From CAVZCK01 sp963798805 (lineage in GTDB: Bacteria; Pseudomonadota; Alphaproteobacteria; Rhizobiales; Rhodomicrobiaceae): a stretch of 64,000 nucleotides of DNA. Below the pieces are notes generated by a model. It worked only from the letters and a program-made list of their open reading frames with translations, was not told where the DNA came from and did not search any database. The position numbers and the translations under genes were made by a program. The stretch covers positions 1 to 64,000 of the forward strand of contig CAWCVC010000017.1 of assembly GCA_963798805.1 (NCBI GenBank), written 5' to 3'. Positions 9,727 through 19,627 of this stretch are shown piece by piece (within the stretch, counting starts at the first letter, position 1; each line of letters opens with the position of its first letter).

Positions 9727-10854
9727 CTACATGATGCGCCGGCCGCAGGCGAAAACGGCGGTCGGCTTCAGATCATCATCGAGCAGGGTGATGTCGGCGT
9801 CGAAGCCCGCAGCCAGCCGGCCCTTGCGCTTTTCGAGGCCGAGCACGCGCGCGACATTGCTCGAAACCAGGGACAGCGCGGCGGCAAAATCCATCCGGCC
9901 GGCTCGGACAATCGACTGCCAGCAGGCGAGCAGCGTCTTGTTGCTGGCGACCTTGATGCCGATCAGCTCGCCTCGCTCGTCGAATTCCGGAAGGCTGCCA
10001 TTGCAGTCGCTGCTCATGGTGATCTGCGCGAGCGGCACGCCCGCCGCGATGAGCCCGTGAACCGCGTCCTCGGTGGTGAGCCCATCGCGGCCGGGGGCGT
10101 CGAAGGCCGTCACGTCGACTGCGGCATTGAACGCCTTGGCGTAATCCGCTGCGTCCTCGAGCAGGGCCGGGCGCCGGTTGACATGGGTCGGAATGACCTG
10201 CGAGGCGGGAAGCTCGGTCTCGCTGAGGACCCGGCGCAGAATGTCGAGCCCGCGCTCGCCAGTGCCCATATGGAAATGACAGATGCCGCGCTTGCCGCCG
10301 AGCATTCCGCCGACACGCGCCTCCGCGACGATGCGGGCGATTTCCTCGAAGGTAGGCTGAGAGGAACGGTGGTCGGATAGCGCCACCTCGCCGACACCGA
10401 TCACCTCGGGAATCCAGGCGAGGTCGCGCTGGATATCGCCCGTGAGCGTCGGCGGCGGCACACGGTATGCCCCGGTATACATCCAGGCGTTGATGCCGGC
10501 CGACTTCAGATCGCGAACTTTGGCCAAGAGGTCGGCCGGCGAGCGGCTGACGCTGTCGACACCGAGAATGCCGATGACCGTGGTGATGGCGGCTGCAGGG
10601 ATTTCCTCCGGCAGGATCTCGGGACAGCGGCTGCCCGGTCCACCTTCGCCGCCGCCGCCGGTAATGTGGGCATGCTGATCGATGAAGCCGGGCACGGCCT
10701 TGAGGCCACGCAGTTCGACGACCTCGATGCCGAGCGCGCGCGGCGTCGGCAGGCCGCGGCCGAGAGCGGCAATCCGCCCGTCGGCGATCAGGATCTCATT
10801 AGCGTCGGTCGGCTCCGGGGCGTGGATCTCGCCCACACGCAGCAGCGTCAACAT
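9727..10854 (-). CDS. iadA: beta-aspartyl (isoaspartyl) dipeptidase, amidohydrolase family
   Basis: Cytosolic zinc hydrolase of 375 residues that releases isoaspartate from damaged dipeptides. Metal-binding motifs are visible in order: HAH in PGFIDQHAHITGGGGEGG, HFHMG, PTHVNR and the late aspartate in TMSSDCNGS. The length matches IadA of other proteobacteria. The start ATG at 10854 follows the strong ribosome-binding site AAGGAGGTG. It lies downstream of dppD and dppF on the same strand with a 21-base gap, and converges with dppB-dppC. The locus therefore combines peptide uptake with hydrolysis of beta-linked aspartyl peptides, an arrangement also known for peptide transporters elsewhere. 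Confidence 0.9.
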   Translation of the reverse strand: MLTLLRVGEIHAPEPTDANEILIADGRIAALGRGLPTPRALGIEVVELRGLKAVPGFIDQHAHITGGGGEGGPGSRCPEILPEEIPAAAITTVIGILGVDSVSRSPADLLAKVRDLKSAGINAWMYTGAYRVPPPTLTGDIQRDLAWIPEVIGVGEVALSDHRSSQPTFEEIARIVAEARVGGMLGGKRGICHFHMGTGERGLDILRRVLSETELPASQVIPTHVNRRPALLEDAADYAKAFNAAVDVTAFDAPGRDGLTTEDAVHGLIAAGVPLAQITMSSDCNGSLPEFDERGELIGIKVASNKTLLACWQSIVRAGRMDFAAALSLVSSNVARVLGLEKRKGRLAAGFDADITLLDDDLKPTAVFACGRRIM

Positions 10855-10875
10855 GCGAGCACACCTCCTTCGGCC

Positions 10876-11849
<974 letters not shown>

Positions 11850-11853
<4 letters not shown>

Positions 11854-12869
11854 GCTGCCAGCCCCGTCTCGATCTCGCGCCAACGCAGGCAGCGCACGCT
11901 GTGGCCCTCGCCGCATGTCTCCAGCTCAGGGACTTGGGCCTCGCAAAGGCCGGGCGCGAAAAAGCCGCAGCGCGGATGGAAGGGGCAGCCGGACGGCAGG
12001 GCCATCGGGCTCGGGACATTGCCCGGGATGGATGCCAGCTCCTGCCCTTCAGCAAGCTCGACGCCCAGGCGCGGGACCGAGGCGAGCAGGCCCATCGTGT
12101 AGGGCATTCGCGGCGTCTCGAACAGCTTATCGACCGGCGCCTCCTCGACGATGCGCCCCGCATACATCACCGCGACCCGGTCGGCAATCTCGGCAACCAC
12201 GCCTAGATTATGGGTGATGAAGATCATCGCCATGTCGAGCTCCTGCTGCAGCCGCTTCATCAGCTCCAGGATCTGCGCCTGGATGGTCACATCGAGCGCC
12301 GTGGTCGGTTCGTCGGCGATCAGCAGCGAGGGATTGCAGGAGAGCGCCATGGCGATCATGACGCGCTGGCGCATGCCGCCGGACATTTGGTGCGGATAGT
12401 TGCCGAGCCGCCGCTGCGGATCGGGGATGCCCATGAGCGCCAGCATCTCACCGGCGCGCTCAAGCGCCTCGCGCCGTCCCTTGCCCCGGTGCAGCATGAT
12501 CGTCTCGGCGATCTGCTCGCCGACGGTGTAGACCGGATTAAGCGATGTCATCGGCTCCTGGAAGATCATGGCGATATCGTTGCCGCGAATGCGCCGCATC
12601 TCGGACTCGGGCGAGGTGACAAGGTCGCGCTCGCGTCCGTCCTTGCCGGTGAAGCGGATGCTGCCCTTAGCGATGCGGCCGGGCGGCTCGGCGATGAGAC
12701 GCATGACCGCGAGACTGGTTACGGACTTGCCCGAGCCCGACTCGCCGACGACCACCAGCGTCTCGCCGCGATCGACATGCAGCGACACGCCGTCGACGGC
12801 GGCGAATGTACCGTCCTCGGTTGCGAACTCGACCCGGAGGTCCTTGATCTCGAGTAGCGGTGCACTCAA
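11850..12869 (-). CDS. dppD: peptide ABC transporter ATP-binding protein (DppD family)
   Basis: Partner ATPase of DppF, 339 residues. It shows Walker A GESGSGKS, signature MSGGMRQR, Walker B LLIADEPTTALDV and the switch histidine in IFITHNLG. The C-terminal extension with SGCPFHPRCGFF is typical of DppD/OppD. It is the first gene of the minus-strand half of the locus, divergent from the trehalose synthase gene across a 346-base spacer that should hold its promoter. Confidence 0.92.
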
Positions 12870-13215
12870 GGAATGGTCCCCAGCTTGAGGACAAAGCGCG
12901 GAAAAGCGTTGCCGGCTTGAGACATGCCGACGGGACGAAGCGTCGCACGCCGCCCGGCGGAAGTAAACCCGCGCGGTCCCAACGACGGATTGAGACGGAT
13001 TGCCTCAAACCTTTGCGGCTTCTGGCGCTCATCGCATTCCCGGAATACCATGTCGGCGGACGGGGGTAGCCAAGGCGAGCCCTCAACGATATCCATGTGC
13101 CCCGCGCATCTTTGTCGTGACCGTCGTGAGAACGACGCAGCCACAATCGTAGCGCAAGAATCGAATGGCAATCCCTATTCGGAAAGGCCTCGCATTCCAA
13201 GATCTGGAGCGCTCA
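12870..13215. other. 346-base divergent spacer between dppD and the TreT-like gene
   Basis: No convincing gene is seen; short open frames here have no recognisable features. It must contain the promoters of the minus-strand dppD-dppF-iadA operon and of the plus-strand treT-galT pair. I could not identify a confident -35/-10 pair or operator. Confidence 0.5.
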
Positions 13216-14466
13216 ATGGATACACCCCTCGTCGAGCCAAAGTCCTTCGGACTGGCCACTGTCGAAGATTATGATCCGCTTGCCGGCGCCGGCACGGTCG
13301 AGCGTATCCTGAAGAAAGCGGACAAGCTGCGCGACCTGCACGTGGTCAACGTCAATTCCACCTATTATGGCGGCGGGGTCGCCGAGCTGCTCTCGTCCCT
13401 GACGCTGCTCATGAACGCCGCCGGCATCCGCACCGGCTGGCGCGTGCTGCAGGGACGCCCGGATTTCTTCAGCATCACCAAGAAGATGCACAACGCCCTG
13501 CAGGGCGGCGACATCAATCTCAGCGACCTGAAGCGCGATATCTACGAGGAGGTGGTCTACGAAAATGCGGTGCGGATGCATCTGGACCATGACCTCGTCA
13601 TCGTCCACGATCCGCAGCCTTTGCCGCTCATCCGCTATTTCCGCAAGAAGGCGCCCTGGGTGTGGCGCTGCCATGTCGACCTGTCGAGCCCCAACCGGGA
13701 ACTCTGGTCCTATCTGGCGCCGTTCATCGAAGACTATGACGCGGTGGTTTTCTCGCTTCCCGAATACGCTCAGAGGCTCGGTCCACCGCAGCGCTTCATC
13801 ATGCCGGCGATCAACCCATTCTCGACGACGAATAAGGACCTCTCCGAGGAGGAGATCGAGGACCGCTTCATTCACTACGATATTCCCACGGATCTGCCGC
13901 TGGTCGTGCAGGTCTCGCGCTTCGACAAGTGGAAGGACCCGGAAGGCGTGATCGATGCGTTCCTGCTCGCCCGAAAGGAGGTGGACGCGACGCTGGTCAT
14001 GGTCGGCAATGTGGCGACCGACGATCCCGAAGGGCAGGATATCTTCGAATCCGTCTCCAGGCGGGCGGAGGACCGCATCCGCATCCTGTCGGTGCAGGAT
14101 TCGGCACTCGTCAACGCGCTGCAGCGCCGCGCCGCGGTCGTCCTGCAGAAGTCGATCCGCGAGGGCTTCGGGTTGACGGTCACCGAGGCGATGTGGAAGG
14201 GCGCGGCCGTGATCGGCGGCAATGTGGGCGGCATCCGGCACCAGATCGAGAGCGGCGTCAGTGGTTTTCTGGTGGACAGCATCGATGAGACCGCCGAGCG
14301 GATCGTTCAGCTCCTGAAGAACGAGAAGCTTCGCCGCAGGCTCGGGGAACGCGCCAGGGAGACGGTGCGCGAGAAGTTCCTGATGACGCGGCTGATGGAG
14401 GATTGGCTGGACCTGATCGGATCTTTCGAACCGCACTTCCGTTTGAAAGGGGATGCCAAAACGTGA
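13216..14466 (+). CDS. trehalose synthase, TreT-like glycosyltransferase (GT4)
   Basis: A 416-residue GT-B glycosyltransferase of the trehalose synthase/trehalose phosphorylase-like group, expected to join a nucleotide-activated glucose to glucose. Family features include the N-terminal NVNSTYYGGGVAELLSSL, HDPQPLPLI, VVQVSRFDKWKDPEGVI and the E-x7-E donor motif in REGFGLTVTEAMWKG. ATG 13216 (MDTPLVEP) follows GGAG; an upstream in-frame start at 13165 has no ribosome-binding site. The GalT-like gene starts 22 bases downstream, so the pair may supply and use sugar nucleotides for trehalose or a similar osmolyte. Trehalose phosphorylase activity cannot be excluded. Confidence 0.8.
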   Translation: MDTPLVEPKSFGLATVEDYDPLAGAGTVERILKKADKLRDLHVVNVNSTYYGGGVAELLSSLTLLMNAAGIRTGWRVLQGRPDFFSITKKMHNALQGGDINLSDLKRDIYEEVVYENAVRMHLDHDLVIVHDPQPLPLIRYFRKKAPWVWRCHVDLSSPNRELWSYLAPFIEDYDAVVFSLPEYAQRLGPPQRFIMPAINPFSTTNKDLSEEEIEDRFIHYDIPTDLPLVVQVSRFDKWKDPEGVIDAFLLARKEVDATLVMVGNVATDDPEGQDIFESVSRRAEDRIRILSVQDSALVNALQRRAAVVLQKSIREGFGLTVTEAMWKGAAVIGGNVGGIRHQIESGVSGFLVDSIDETAERIVQLLKNEKLRRRLGERARETVREKFLMTRLMEDWLDLIGSFEPHFRLKGDAKT

Positions 14467-14488
14467 CTGTCGGGGGGAGACGGAGACA

Positions 14489-15493
14489 ATGAGTGAGCTA
14501 CGACAGGACCGCACCAACGGCGCCTGGGCGATCATCGCTCCGGAGCGTGGCCAGCGACCGCAGCGGCGGCAATCGACCGGCCCCGCGCCCGATCCCCGGC
14601 CCGCCTTCGATCCCGGCTGTCCGTTCTGCCCCGGCAATGAATGCATGCTGCCCGGGATCATCGAGGAAATCCCCGCAAAGGAGCCTCCCGGATGGCGTAT
14701 CCGCGTCGTCCCGAATAAATACCCTGCCCTCGCCCCTGATGCCGCAACCGCTCCGGCCGCCCCAGCCGTTGGCTCGACCAGCCCCGGCTATGGCTATCAC
14801 GAGGTGATCATCGAGACGGGGCGGCACAATGCCGATCTCGTCACTCTGCCCGAGCCGGACCTGACGGCCCTAATCCGCAGCTATCGGCATCGCTATGCCG
14901 AGCTGGCGGCAAAGCCGGCCATCAAGTCGGTCATTGTGTTCCGCAACCATGGCCGGCATGGCGGCGCATCTCTCGCCCATCCACATTCCCAGGTCATCGC
15001 CATGGGACTCACGCCGCCGCGGCTCGCCTCGGCCACAGAGTGGGCGCGCTCGCACTATGCTCTGCACCACCGATGCATCATCTGCGAAGAGATTGAGCAT
15101 GAGATCACCGATGGCCGGCGCGTCGTCGAGGCGACGGAGCGGTTCCTGGTCGCGGTGCCCTTCGCGGCGCAGCGCCCCTTCGAGCAATGGATCTGTCCGA
15201 GGCGGCATCAATCCAGTTTCGGCCAGATCGACGACGGAGAGCTGGTCGAGCTCGGGCAGGTCCTGCAGCGCGCGCTGCAAAGGCTAGGGGGCGTCCTCGA
15301 CAGCCCGCCTTACAACTACGTCATCGAGCCCGGCTCGGTGAGCGAGGCGGACGCCCCTTATACACATTGGGCGCTGCGCATCGTCCCTGCCCTCGTCACG
15401 CCGGGCGGCTTCGAGCTCGGCTCGGGTCTGCCGATCAACCCGTCGCTGCCCGAAAGCGATGCCGAGGCGCTGCGGATGGCTGGCGCGGCCTGA
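14489..15493 (+). CDS. galactose-1-phosphate uridylyltransferase-like (GalT family) nucleotidyltransferase
   Basis: A HIT-superfamily nucleotidyltransferase of 334 residues. It has the zinc-binding CPFCPGNE near residue 46 and the catalytic histidine triad HPHSQ in GGASLAHPHSQVIAMG, plus a second metal-type motif CIICEE. GalT enzymes move UMP between UDP-glucose and hexose-1-phosphate through a uridylyl-histidine intermediate; relatives act on ADP-glucose or as phosphorylases, so the exact substrate is open. ATG 14489 follows a GGGGGAGA ribosome-binding site. The link to the preceding TreT-like gene suggests trehalose or glycogen-type sugar nucleotide metabolism rather than galactose use, as no galK or galE is present. 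Confidence 0.8.
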   Translation: MSELRQDRTNGAWAIIAPERGQRPQRRQSTGPAPDPRPAFDPGCPFCPGNECMLPGIIEEIPAKEPPGWRIRVVPNKYPALAPDAATAPAAPAVGSTSPGYGYHEVIIETGRHNADLVTLPEPDLTALIRSYRHRYAELAAKPAIKSVIVFRNHGRHGGASLAHPHSQVIAMGLTPPRLASATEWARSHYALHHRCIICEEIEHEITDGRRVVEATERFLVAVPFAAQRPFEQWICPRRHQSSFGQIDDGELVELGQVLQRALQRLGGVLDSPPYNYVIEPGSVSEADAPYTHWALRIVPALVTPGGFELGSGLPINPSLPESDAEALRMAGAA

Positions 15494-15518
15494 ACGCGGG
15501 GCGATCATCTCTGAGCGG

Positions 15519-16031
15519 TCAGATCCCGTCCATGAGAGCCAGAAGTCCTTTGAGGATTTCGATGGGGGGTGGTGGGCACCCTCCGATGTGAACGTCGACA
15601 GGGATCACCGCCGAGACTGGACCGACGCAAGCCTTACTGCCGGCGAAGACACCGCAATCACGGGCACAGTCGCCAGCCGCAACGACCCATTTCGGATCGG
15701 GCGTCGCCGCGTAAGTGCGCTCCAGCGCCTCTTTCATGTTCCAGGTCACCGGGCCGGTCACGAGCAGCACGTCGGCATGGCGGGGCGAGGCAACGAATTT
15801 CAGGCCGAAGCGCTCGATGTCGTAAACCGGGTTATTAAGCGCGTGGATTTCAAGCTCGCAGCCATTGCAGGAACCGGCATCGACCTCCCTGATGGCGAGC
15901 GACCGCCCGAGCCGCCGCCGCGCCCGCTCGGCCAGCGACTGCGCGACCTCCGCCAGCATGTCGGGGCTCTCATCCGGCCGGCCCGTCACCGCCGTTCCCT
16001 TCACCAATGCGCGGAAAAGCAGCTTATGCAT
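15519..16031 (-). CDS. HyfI/NuoB-like small subunit of an Ehr-type membrane complex
   Basis: A 170-residue iron-sulfur subunit homologous to the hydrogenase-4 small subunit and to NuoB. The four ligands of the proximal [4Fe-4S] cluster are all visible: Cys55 and Cys58 (SCNGCE), Cys122 (GDCARDC) and Cys152 (GGCPPPP). The cluster should therefore form even though the partner large subunit lacks the nickel site. ATG 16031 lies seven bases after the large-subunit stop, with GAGGCGG as ribosome-binding site. It is the last gene of the minus-strand operon and ends 25 bases from the convergent GalT-like gene. Confidence 0.88.
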   Translation of the reverse strand: MHKLLFRALVKGTAVTGRPDESPDMLAEVAQSLAERARRRLGRSLAIREVDAGSCNGCELEIHALNNPVYDIERFGLKFVASPRHADVLLVTGPVTWNMKEALERTYAATPDPKWVVAAGDCARDCGVFAGSKACVGPVSAVIPVDVHIGGCPPPPIEILKGLLALMDGI

Positions 16032-16038
16032 TGCCGCC

Positions 16039-17538
16039 TCAGATGTCGTGGCCCGAATAGGAGCAGTTGAAGGATTTGTTGCACACCGGGAAGTCGGCAA
16101 CGATGTTGGCTTCGATCGCGGTCTCAAGAAGCGGCCACTGGAACCAGGAGGCGTCGCGGGCATGGCAATGGGCGACGTGTCCCTGCCCATCGAGCCGGAC
16201 CGTCACGAAAAGATCGCCGCGGAATGCTTCGGCAAGCGCCGCGCCTTCGCCGGCTGCAGGGGCAAGCGCCTCCGCGCGCAGTGGCCCCGGCTCCAGCCGG
16301 CCGAGAAACTGGCGAATCATGGCGATGCTCTGCCTGATCTCCTTGGCGCGGATCCAGGCGCGGGCATCGACATCGCCTTCCTTGCGGACCGGCACGTCGA
16401 AGGCAAGCGTGTCATAGGGCGGATAGGGCGCATCGCGGCGGCTATCGTAGTCTCGCCCGGAGGCGCGGCCGACATAGCCGCCGGCGGCGAACTGCTGCGC
16501 GAATTCAGCGCGCACGATGCCGGTCGTCACCGTGCGGTCCTGCATCGACGGCGATTCATCGTAGACGCGCAGGACCAGCTCGAAGTCCTTTTCGCAGCCG
16601 TCGAGCAGCTTGAGCAATTCGCCGGCACCGTCATCGCTCAGATCGGCGGCAACGCCGCCGGGCACGATGCAGTCCATCATCAAGCGGTGTCCGAAGCAGC
16701 GGTGCGCAGCCTCTAGAATCCGCTCGCGGAGCAAGGTGCATTGCGCGTGGATGGCGACGGCGCTGACATCGTTGCAGATGGCGCCGAAGTCGTTGACGTG
16801 GTGCGAGATGCGCTCGAGCTCCGCCATGACGCCGCGCAGAATCTGCGCGCGCCGCGGAACCTCGGCGCCGCAGGCCGCTTCGACCGCGCGGGCGAAGGCG
16901 AATGCGTAGGCGACGGTGCTGTCGCCGGAGACGCGTCCGATGATGCGCGCGACCTCGTCGATGGTCTTGCCGGCGCAGAGCGCTTCGATGCCCTTGTGGA
17001 CATAGCCGAGCCGCTCCTCCAGCCGGACGACGGTCTCGCCATTGGCGGTGAAGCGGAAATGGCCGGGCTCGATGATGCCGGCATGGACCGGACCGACCGG
17101 GATCTGGTGCAGGCCTTCGCCTTCGACCGGGAGGAAGCGATAGCTCTTTGCCTTCGCCGCTTCCGACGAGGATGGCCAGACGCCATGGTCGAGCCACGGC
17201 CGGTCATCGGGAAGGCCCTCCGGCACGCAGCCATAGAGGTCGCGCATCGCTCGCTCCAGCCGGATCGCGGGCGGATGAACGCGGCCGACCGACCGATAGC
17301 GGCCATCCGGGCAAGCAAGCGAGACAATGGTCCGCTCAAGTCCAGGCCGGCCGATGAGCGCCATTCGCACCCGGCCGCCGTCGACCCACAGCGCGGAAAG
17401 ATCGTGTTTTCCGTCGGCGCAGACGAGAGCCAGCGCGCTCCATTCATCGTCGCTGACATCGGCCCGGATAAAGCCGTCCCGATCCGGCGCGCGGCCGGCG
17501 GTGATCCTCGGCGCCTCTCGCGTAGCTGCGTCGCTCAT
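16039..17538 (-). CDS. HyfG-like (NuoCD) large subunit without a [NiFe] site
   Basis: Fusion of a NuoC-like domain (about residues 20-115) with a 49-kDa/large-hydrogenase domain (150-499), 499 residues in all. In [NiFe] hydrogenases two CxxC motifs bind nickel. Here the first, normally in an RxCGxC context, reads Arg202-Val-Ser204-Gly-Asp-Ser207, so both cysteines are serines. The C-terminal motif is FPVCNKSFNCSYSG, with Cys486 and Cys492 five residues apart instead of two. The protein is thus unlikely to be a hydrogenase and matches the Ehr group described in several bacteria and archaea. ATG 17538 overlaps the HyfF-like stop as ATGA. Confidence 0.88.
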   Translation of the reverse strand: MSDAATREAPRITAGRAPDRDGFIRADVSDDEWSALALVCADGKHDLSALWVDGGRVRMALIGRPGLERTIVSLACPDGRYRSVGRVHPPAIRLERAMRDLYGCVPEGLPDDRPWLDHGVWPSSSEAAKAKSYRFLPVEGEGLHQIPVGPVHAGIIEPGHFRFTANGETVVRLEERLGYVHKGIEALCAGKTIDEVARIIGRVSGDSTVAYAFAFARAVEAACGAEVPRRAQILRGVMAELERISHHVNDFGAICNDVSAVAIHAQCTLLRERILEAAHRCFGHRLMMDCIVPGGVAADLSDDGAGELLKLLDGCEKDFELVLRVYDESPSMQDRTVTTGIVRAEFAQQFAAGGYVGRASGRDYDSRRDAPYPPYDTLAFDVPVRKEGDVDARAWIRAKEIRQSIAMIRQFLGRLEPGPLRAEALAPAAGEGAALAEAFRGDLFVTVRLDGQGHVAHCHARDASWFQWPLLETAIEANIVADFPVCNKSFNCSYSGHDI

Positions 17539-18971
17539 CCCAGGAACTCCGCCGCGCGTTGAAACCACCCCACCAGAGTTCCTGGAAGATAAAGCCCGGC
17601 GATCAGCACCAGGATGAGATGGAAGACGAAGGGAAAGGGCGACGCCCCGACCGGGTGCGACGGTTCGCTCGGCACGCCGAACAGCATGCCCTGTAGCCGC
17701 AGGAGCAGCGCGCCGAAGGCCAGAACCAGACCGAAAGCAGGCAAGATAGCGAGCCAGGGTTCGCGGGCGAAGGTCGTGGTCAGCACGAGGAACTCGCTCA
17801 TGAACACGCCGAACGGAGGCAGCCCGGCGATAGCGAGAACGCCGAGGCCGAGACCGATGGCGAGACCGGGATGCGTCACGCTCAGTCCTCGGATGTCGGC
17901 GATGCGCTGCGTGCCCTTGGCCTGCGCGACGCGGCCGACGGCAAAGAAGATCGCCGACTTGGTCAGGCTGTGCATGGTCATATGCAGCAGCCCGGCGAAA
18001 TTGGCGAGCGGTCCGCCCATACCGAAGGCGAAAGTGATCAGCCCCATATGCTCGATCGAGGAATAGGCGAACAGCCGTTTGATGTCCCGACGCTGATAGA
18101 GCATGAACGCCGCGAAAATCAACGAGACGAGGCCCATGACGATGAGGATCGGCCCTGGCCGCATGGCGAGCGGATTGGCCGCGATCAGCATCTTGAAGCG
18201 CAGGATCGCATAGAGCGCGACGTTGAGGAGCAGCCCGGATAGCACCGCGCTGATCGGCGTCGGGCCTTCCGAATGCGCATCGGGCAGCCAGGCGTGCAGC
18301 GGCGCGAGGCCGACCTTCGTGCCATAGCCGACCAGGAGAAAGACGAAGGCGAGGTTGAGCAGCCCGACATCGAGCTTGCCGGCATTGGCGTGCAGCAGGT
18401 TCCAGGACATGGCTGGCACGCCCTCGCCGAGCGCGCCCTGCCCGGCGAGATAGGTCAGAATGGTGCCGAAGAATGCGAGCGAGATACCGACACTGCCGAG
18501 GATGAAATATTTCCATGCCGCCTCGATAGCTTCGGGCGTGCGGTAAAGCCCGACCATGACGACGGTGATCAGCGTCGCAAGCTCGAGCCCCACCCAGAGC
18601 AGGCCGATATTGTTCGACAGCAGCGCAAGGTTCATGGCGCCCAGCATCGCCTGATACATGGCGTGATAGAAGCGCACCGAGAGCGACGTCACCCGCCCGG
18701 TCTCGATCTCATGCCCGATATAGCCGGCGCTGAAGGAGGCGGCGGTGAAGCCGACCAGCGTGTTGAGCAGAATGAAGACGATATTGACGTCATCGACGAT
18801 CAGATACTGGTCGACGCCGCGATCGGCGAACAAGAGGCGCAAGCCAGCGAGGAATGTCAGAAAGGAGGCGAGCACATTGAGCGCCGCCGTCAGCCGGTAG
18901 CCAGGCAGGAGGACGAGGATCGCCGAGGCGGCGAAGGGGATGAGGATGACGGCGTAGACCCAATCGCTCAT
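17535..18971 (-). CDS. HyfF-like antiporter-type membrane subunit
   Basis: A 478-residue member of the Mrp/NuoL-M-N proton-translocating family, with about 14 hydrophobic segments. Characteristic motifs are GLLWVGLELATL, LAPLHAWLPDAHSEGPTPISAVLSG with conserved lysine and histidines, and FAYSSIEHMGL. In complex I and group 4 hydrogenases such subunits move protons or sodium. It overlaps both neighbours by four bases (ATGA), indicating one coupled operon. Its presence together with the HyfB homologue suggests ion translocation is retained even though the hydrogen-reacting centre is missing. Confidence 0.9.
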   Translation of the reverse strand: MSDWVYAVILIPFAASAILVLLPGYRLTAALNVLASFLTFLAGLRLLFADRGVDQYLIVDDVNIVFILLNTLVGFTAASFSAGYIGHEIETGRVTSLSVRFYHAMYQAMLGAMNLALLSNNIGLLWVGLELATLITVVMVGLYRTPEAIEAAWKYFILGSVGISLAFFGTILTYLAGQGALGEGVPAMSWNLLHANAGKLDVGLLNLAFVFLLVGYGTKVGLAPLHAWLPDAHSEGPTPISAVLSGLLLNVALYAILRFKMLIAANPLAMRPGPILIVMGLVSLIFAAFMLYQRRDIKRLFAYSSIEHMGLITFAFGMGGPLANFAGLLHMTMHSLTKSAIFFAVGRVAQAKGTQRIADIRGLSVTHPGLAIGLGLGVLAIAGLPPFGVFMSEFLVLTTTFAREPWLAILPAFGLVLAFGALLLRLQGMLFGVPSEPSHPVGASPFPFVFHLILVLIAGLYLPGTLVGWFQRAAEFLG

Positions 18972-19627
18972 TGCCGGTCTCCCCGGACGCTTTCGAGCGC
19001 GGCGACATCGACCGTGTCGAAGCGCTCACGGATGCGGAAGACGAACATGGCGAAGACGAAGAGCGCGATCAGCACGGAAAAGGCGACGCTGATCTCGACC
19101 ACAAGCGGCATGCCGCGCGCGCCGGTCGCGCCGAGGATCAGGCCGTTCTCGATCGACATGAAGCCGATGATCTGCGTCACCGCGTTGCGCCGGGTGATCA
19201 TCATCAGGAGGCCGAGCAGGATGATGGCGAGCGACAGGGCAAGGCCCTCGCGGGCGAGGGACGGAGCGCCAGCTGTGGCTTTGAGGGTGAGCACCAGCGA
19301 CAGCGCGACGAGCCCCAGCCCGAACAGCATGGTGAGGCCGACGCCGACCACCTGCTCGACATCGCGGTGAATGCCGAGGCGGAAGATCATGCGGTGCAGC
19401 GCCATCGGAATAACGATGCCTTTGAGCCCGATGGCGAGGGCCGCGGTAATGAACAGATGCGGACGATCCTGCACCCAGGCCTCCCAGGCGACCGCCAATG
19501 AGAGAATCATCGCCTGCACTGCGAAGGTGCGCAGCACGGCGATGACGCGGTCCTGATAGATGAGGGCGAAGCTGGCGACCAGCATCAGCCCGCCGAGGAA
19601 ATGCGAGACGTCATAGGCGCGGGTCAC
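18968..19627 (-). CDS. HyfE-like membrane subunit
   Basis: A 219-residue hydrophobic protein of the HyfE/NuoK-related family with about seven predicted helices. MITRRNAVTQIIGFMSIENGLILGATGARGMP is the NuoK-like core with its buried glutamate. It overlaps the HyfC and HyfF homologues by four bases each. In hydrogenase-4 type complexes HyfE forms part of the membrane arm between HyfC and the antiporter subunits. The N-terminal ~70 residues are less conserved. Confidence 0.87.
   Translation of the reverse strand: MTRAYDVSHFLGGLMLVASFALIYQDRVIAVLRTFAVQAMILSLAVAWEAWVQDRPHLFITAALAIGLKGIVIPMALHRMIFRLGIHRDVEQVVGVGLTMLFGLGLVALSLVLTLKATAGAPSLAREGLALSLAIILLGLLMMITRRNAVTQIIGFMSIENGLILGATGARGMPLVVEISVAFSVLIALFVFAMFVFRIRERFDTVDVAALESVRGDRQ

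Noticed and set aside
13213..14661. 482-codon open frame on the minus strand
   Set aside because: Shadow of the TreT-like and GalT-like genes; composition is the Arg/Asp/His-rich pattern of antisense high-GC frames.
16039..18516. 825-residue continuous frame ending with the HyfG-like protein
   Set aside because: Only the last 499 codons encode the large subunit. The upstream part overlaps the HyfF-like gene and has no similarity, so ATG 17538 was taken as start.
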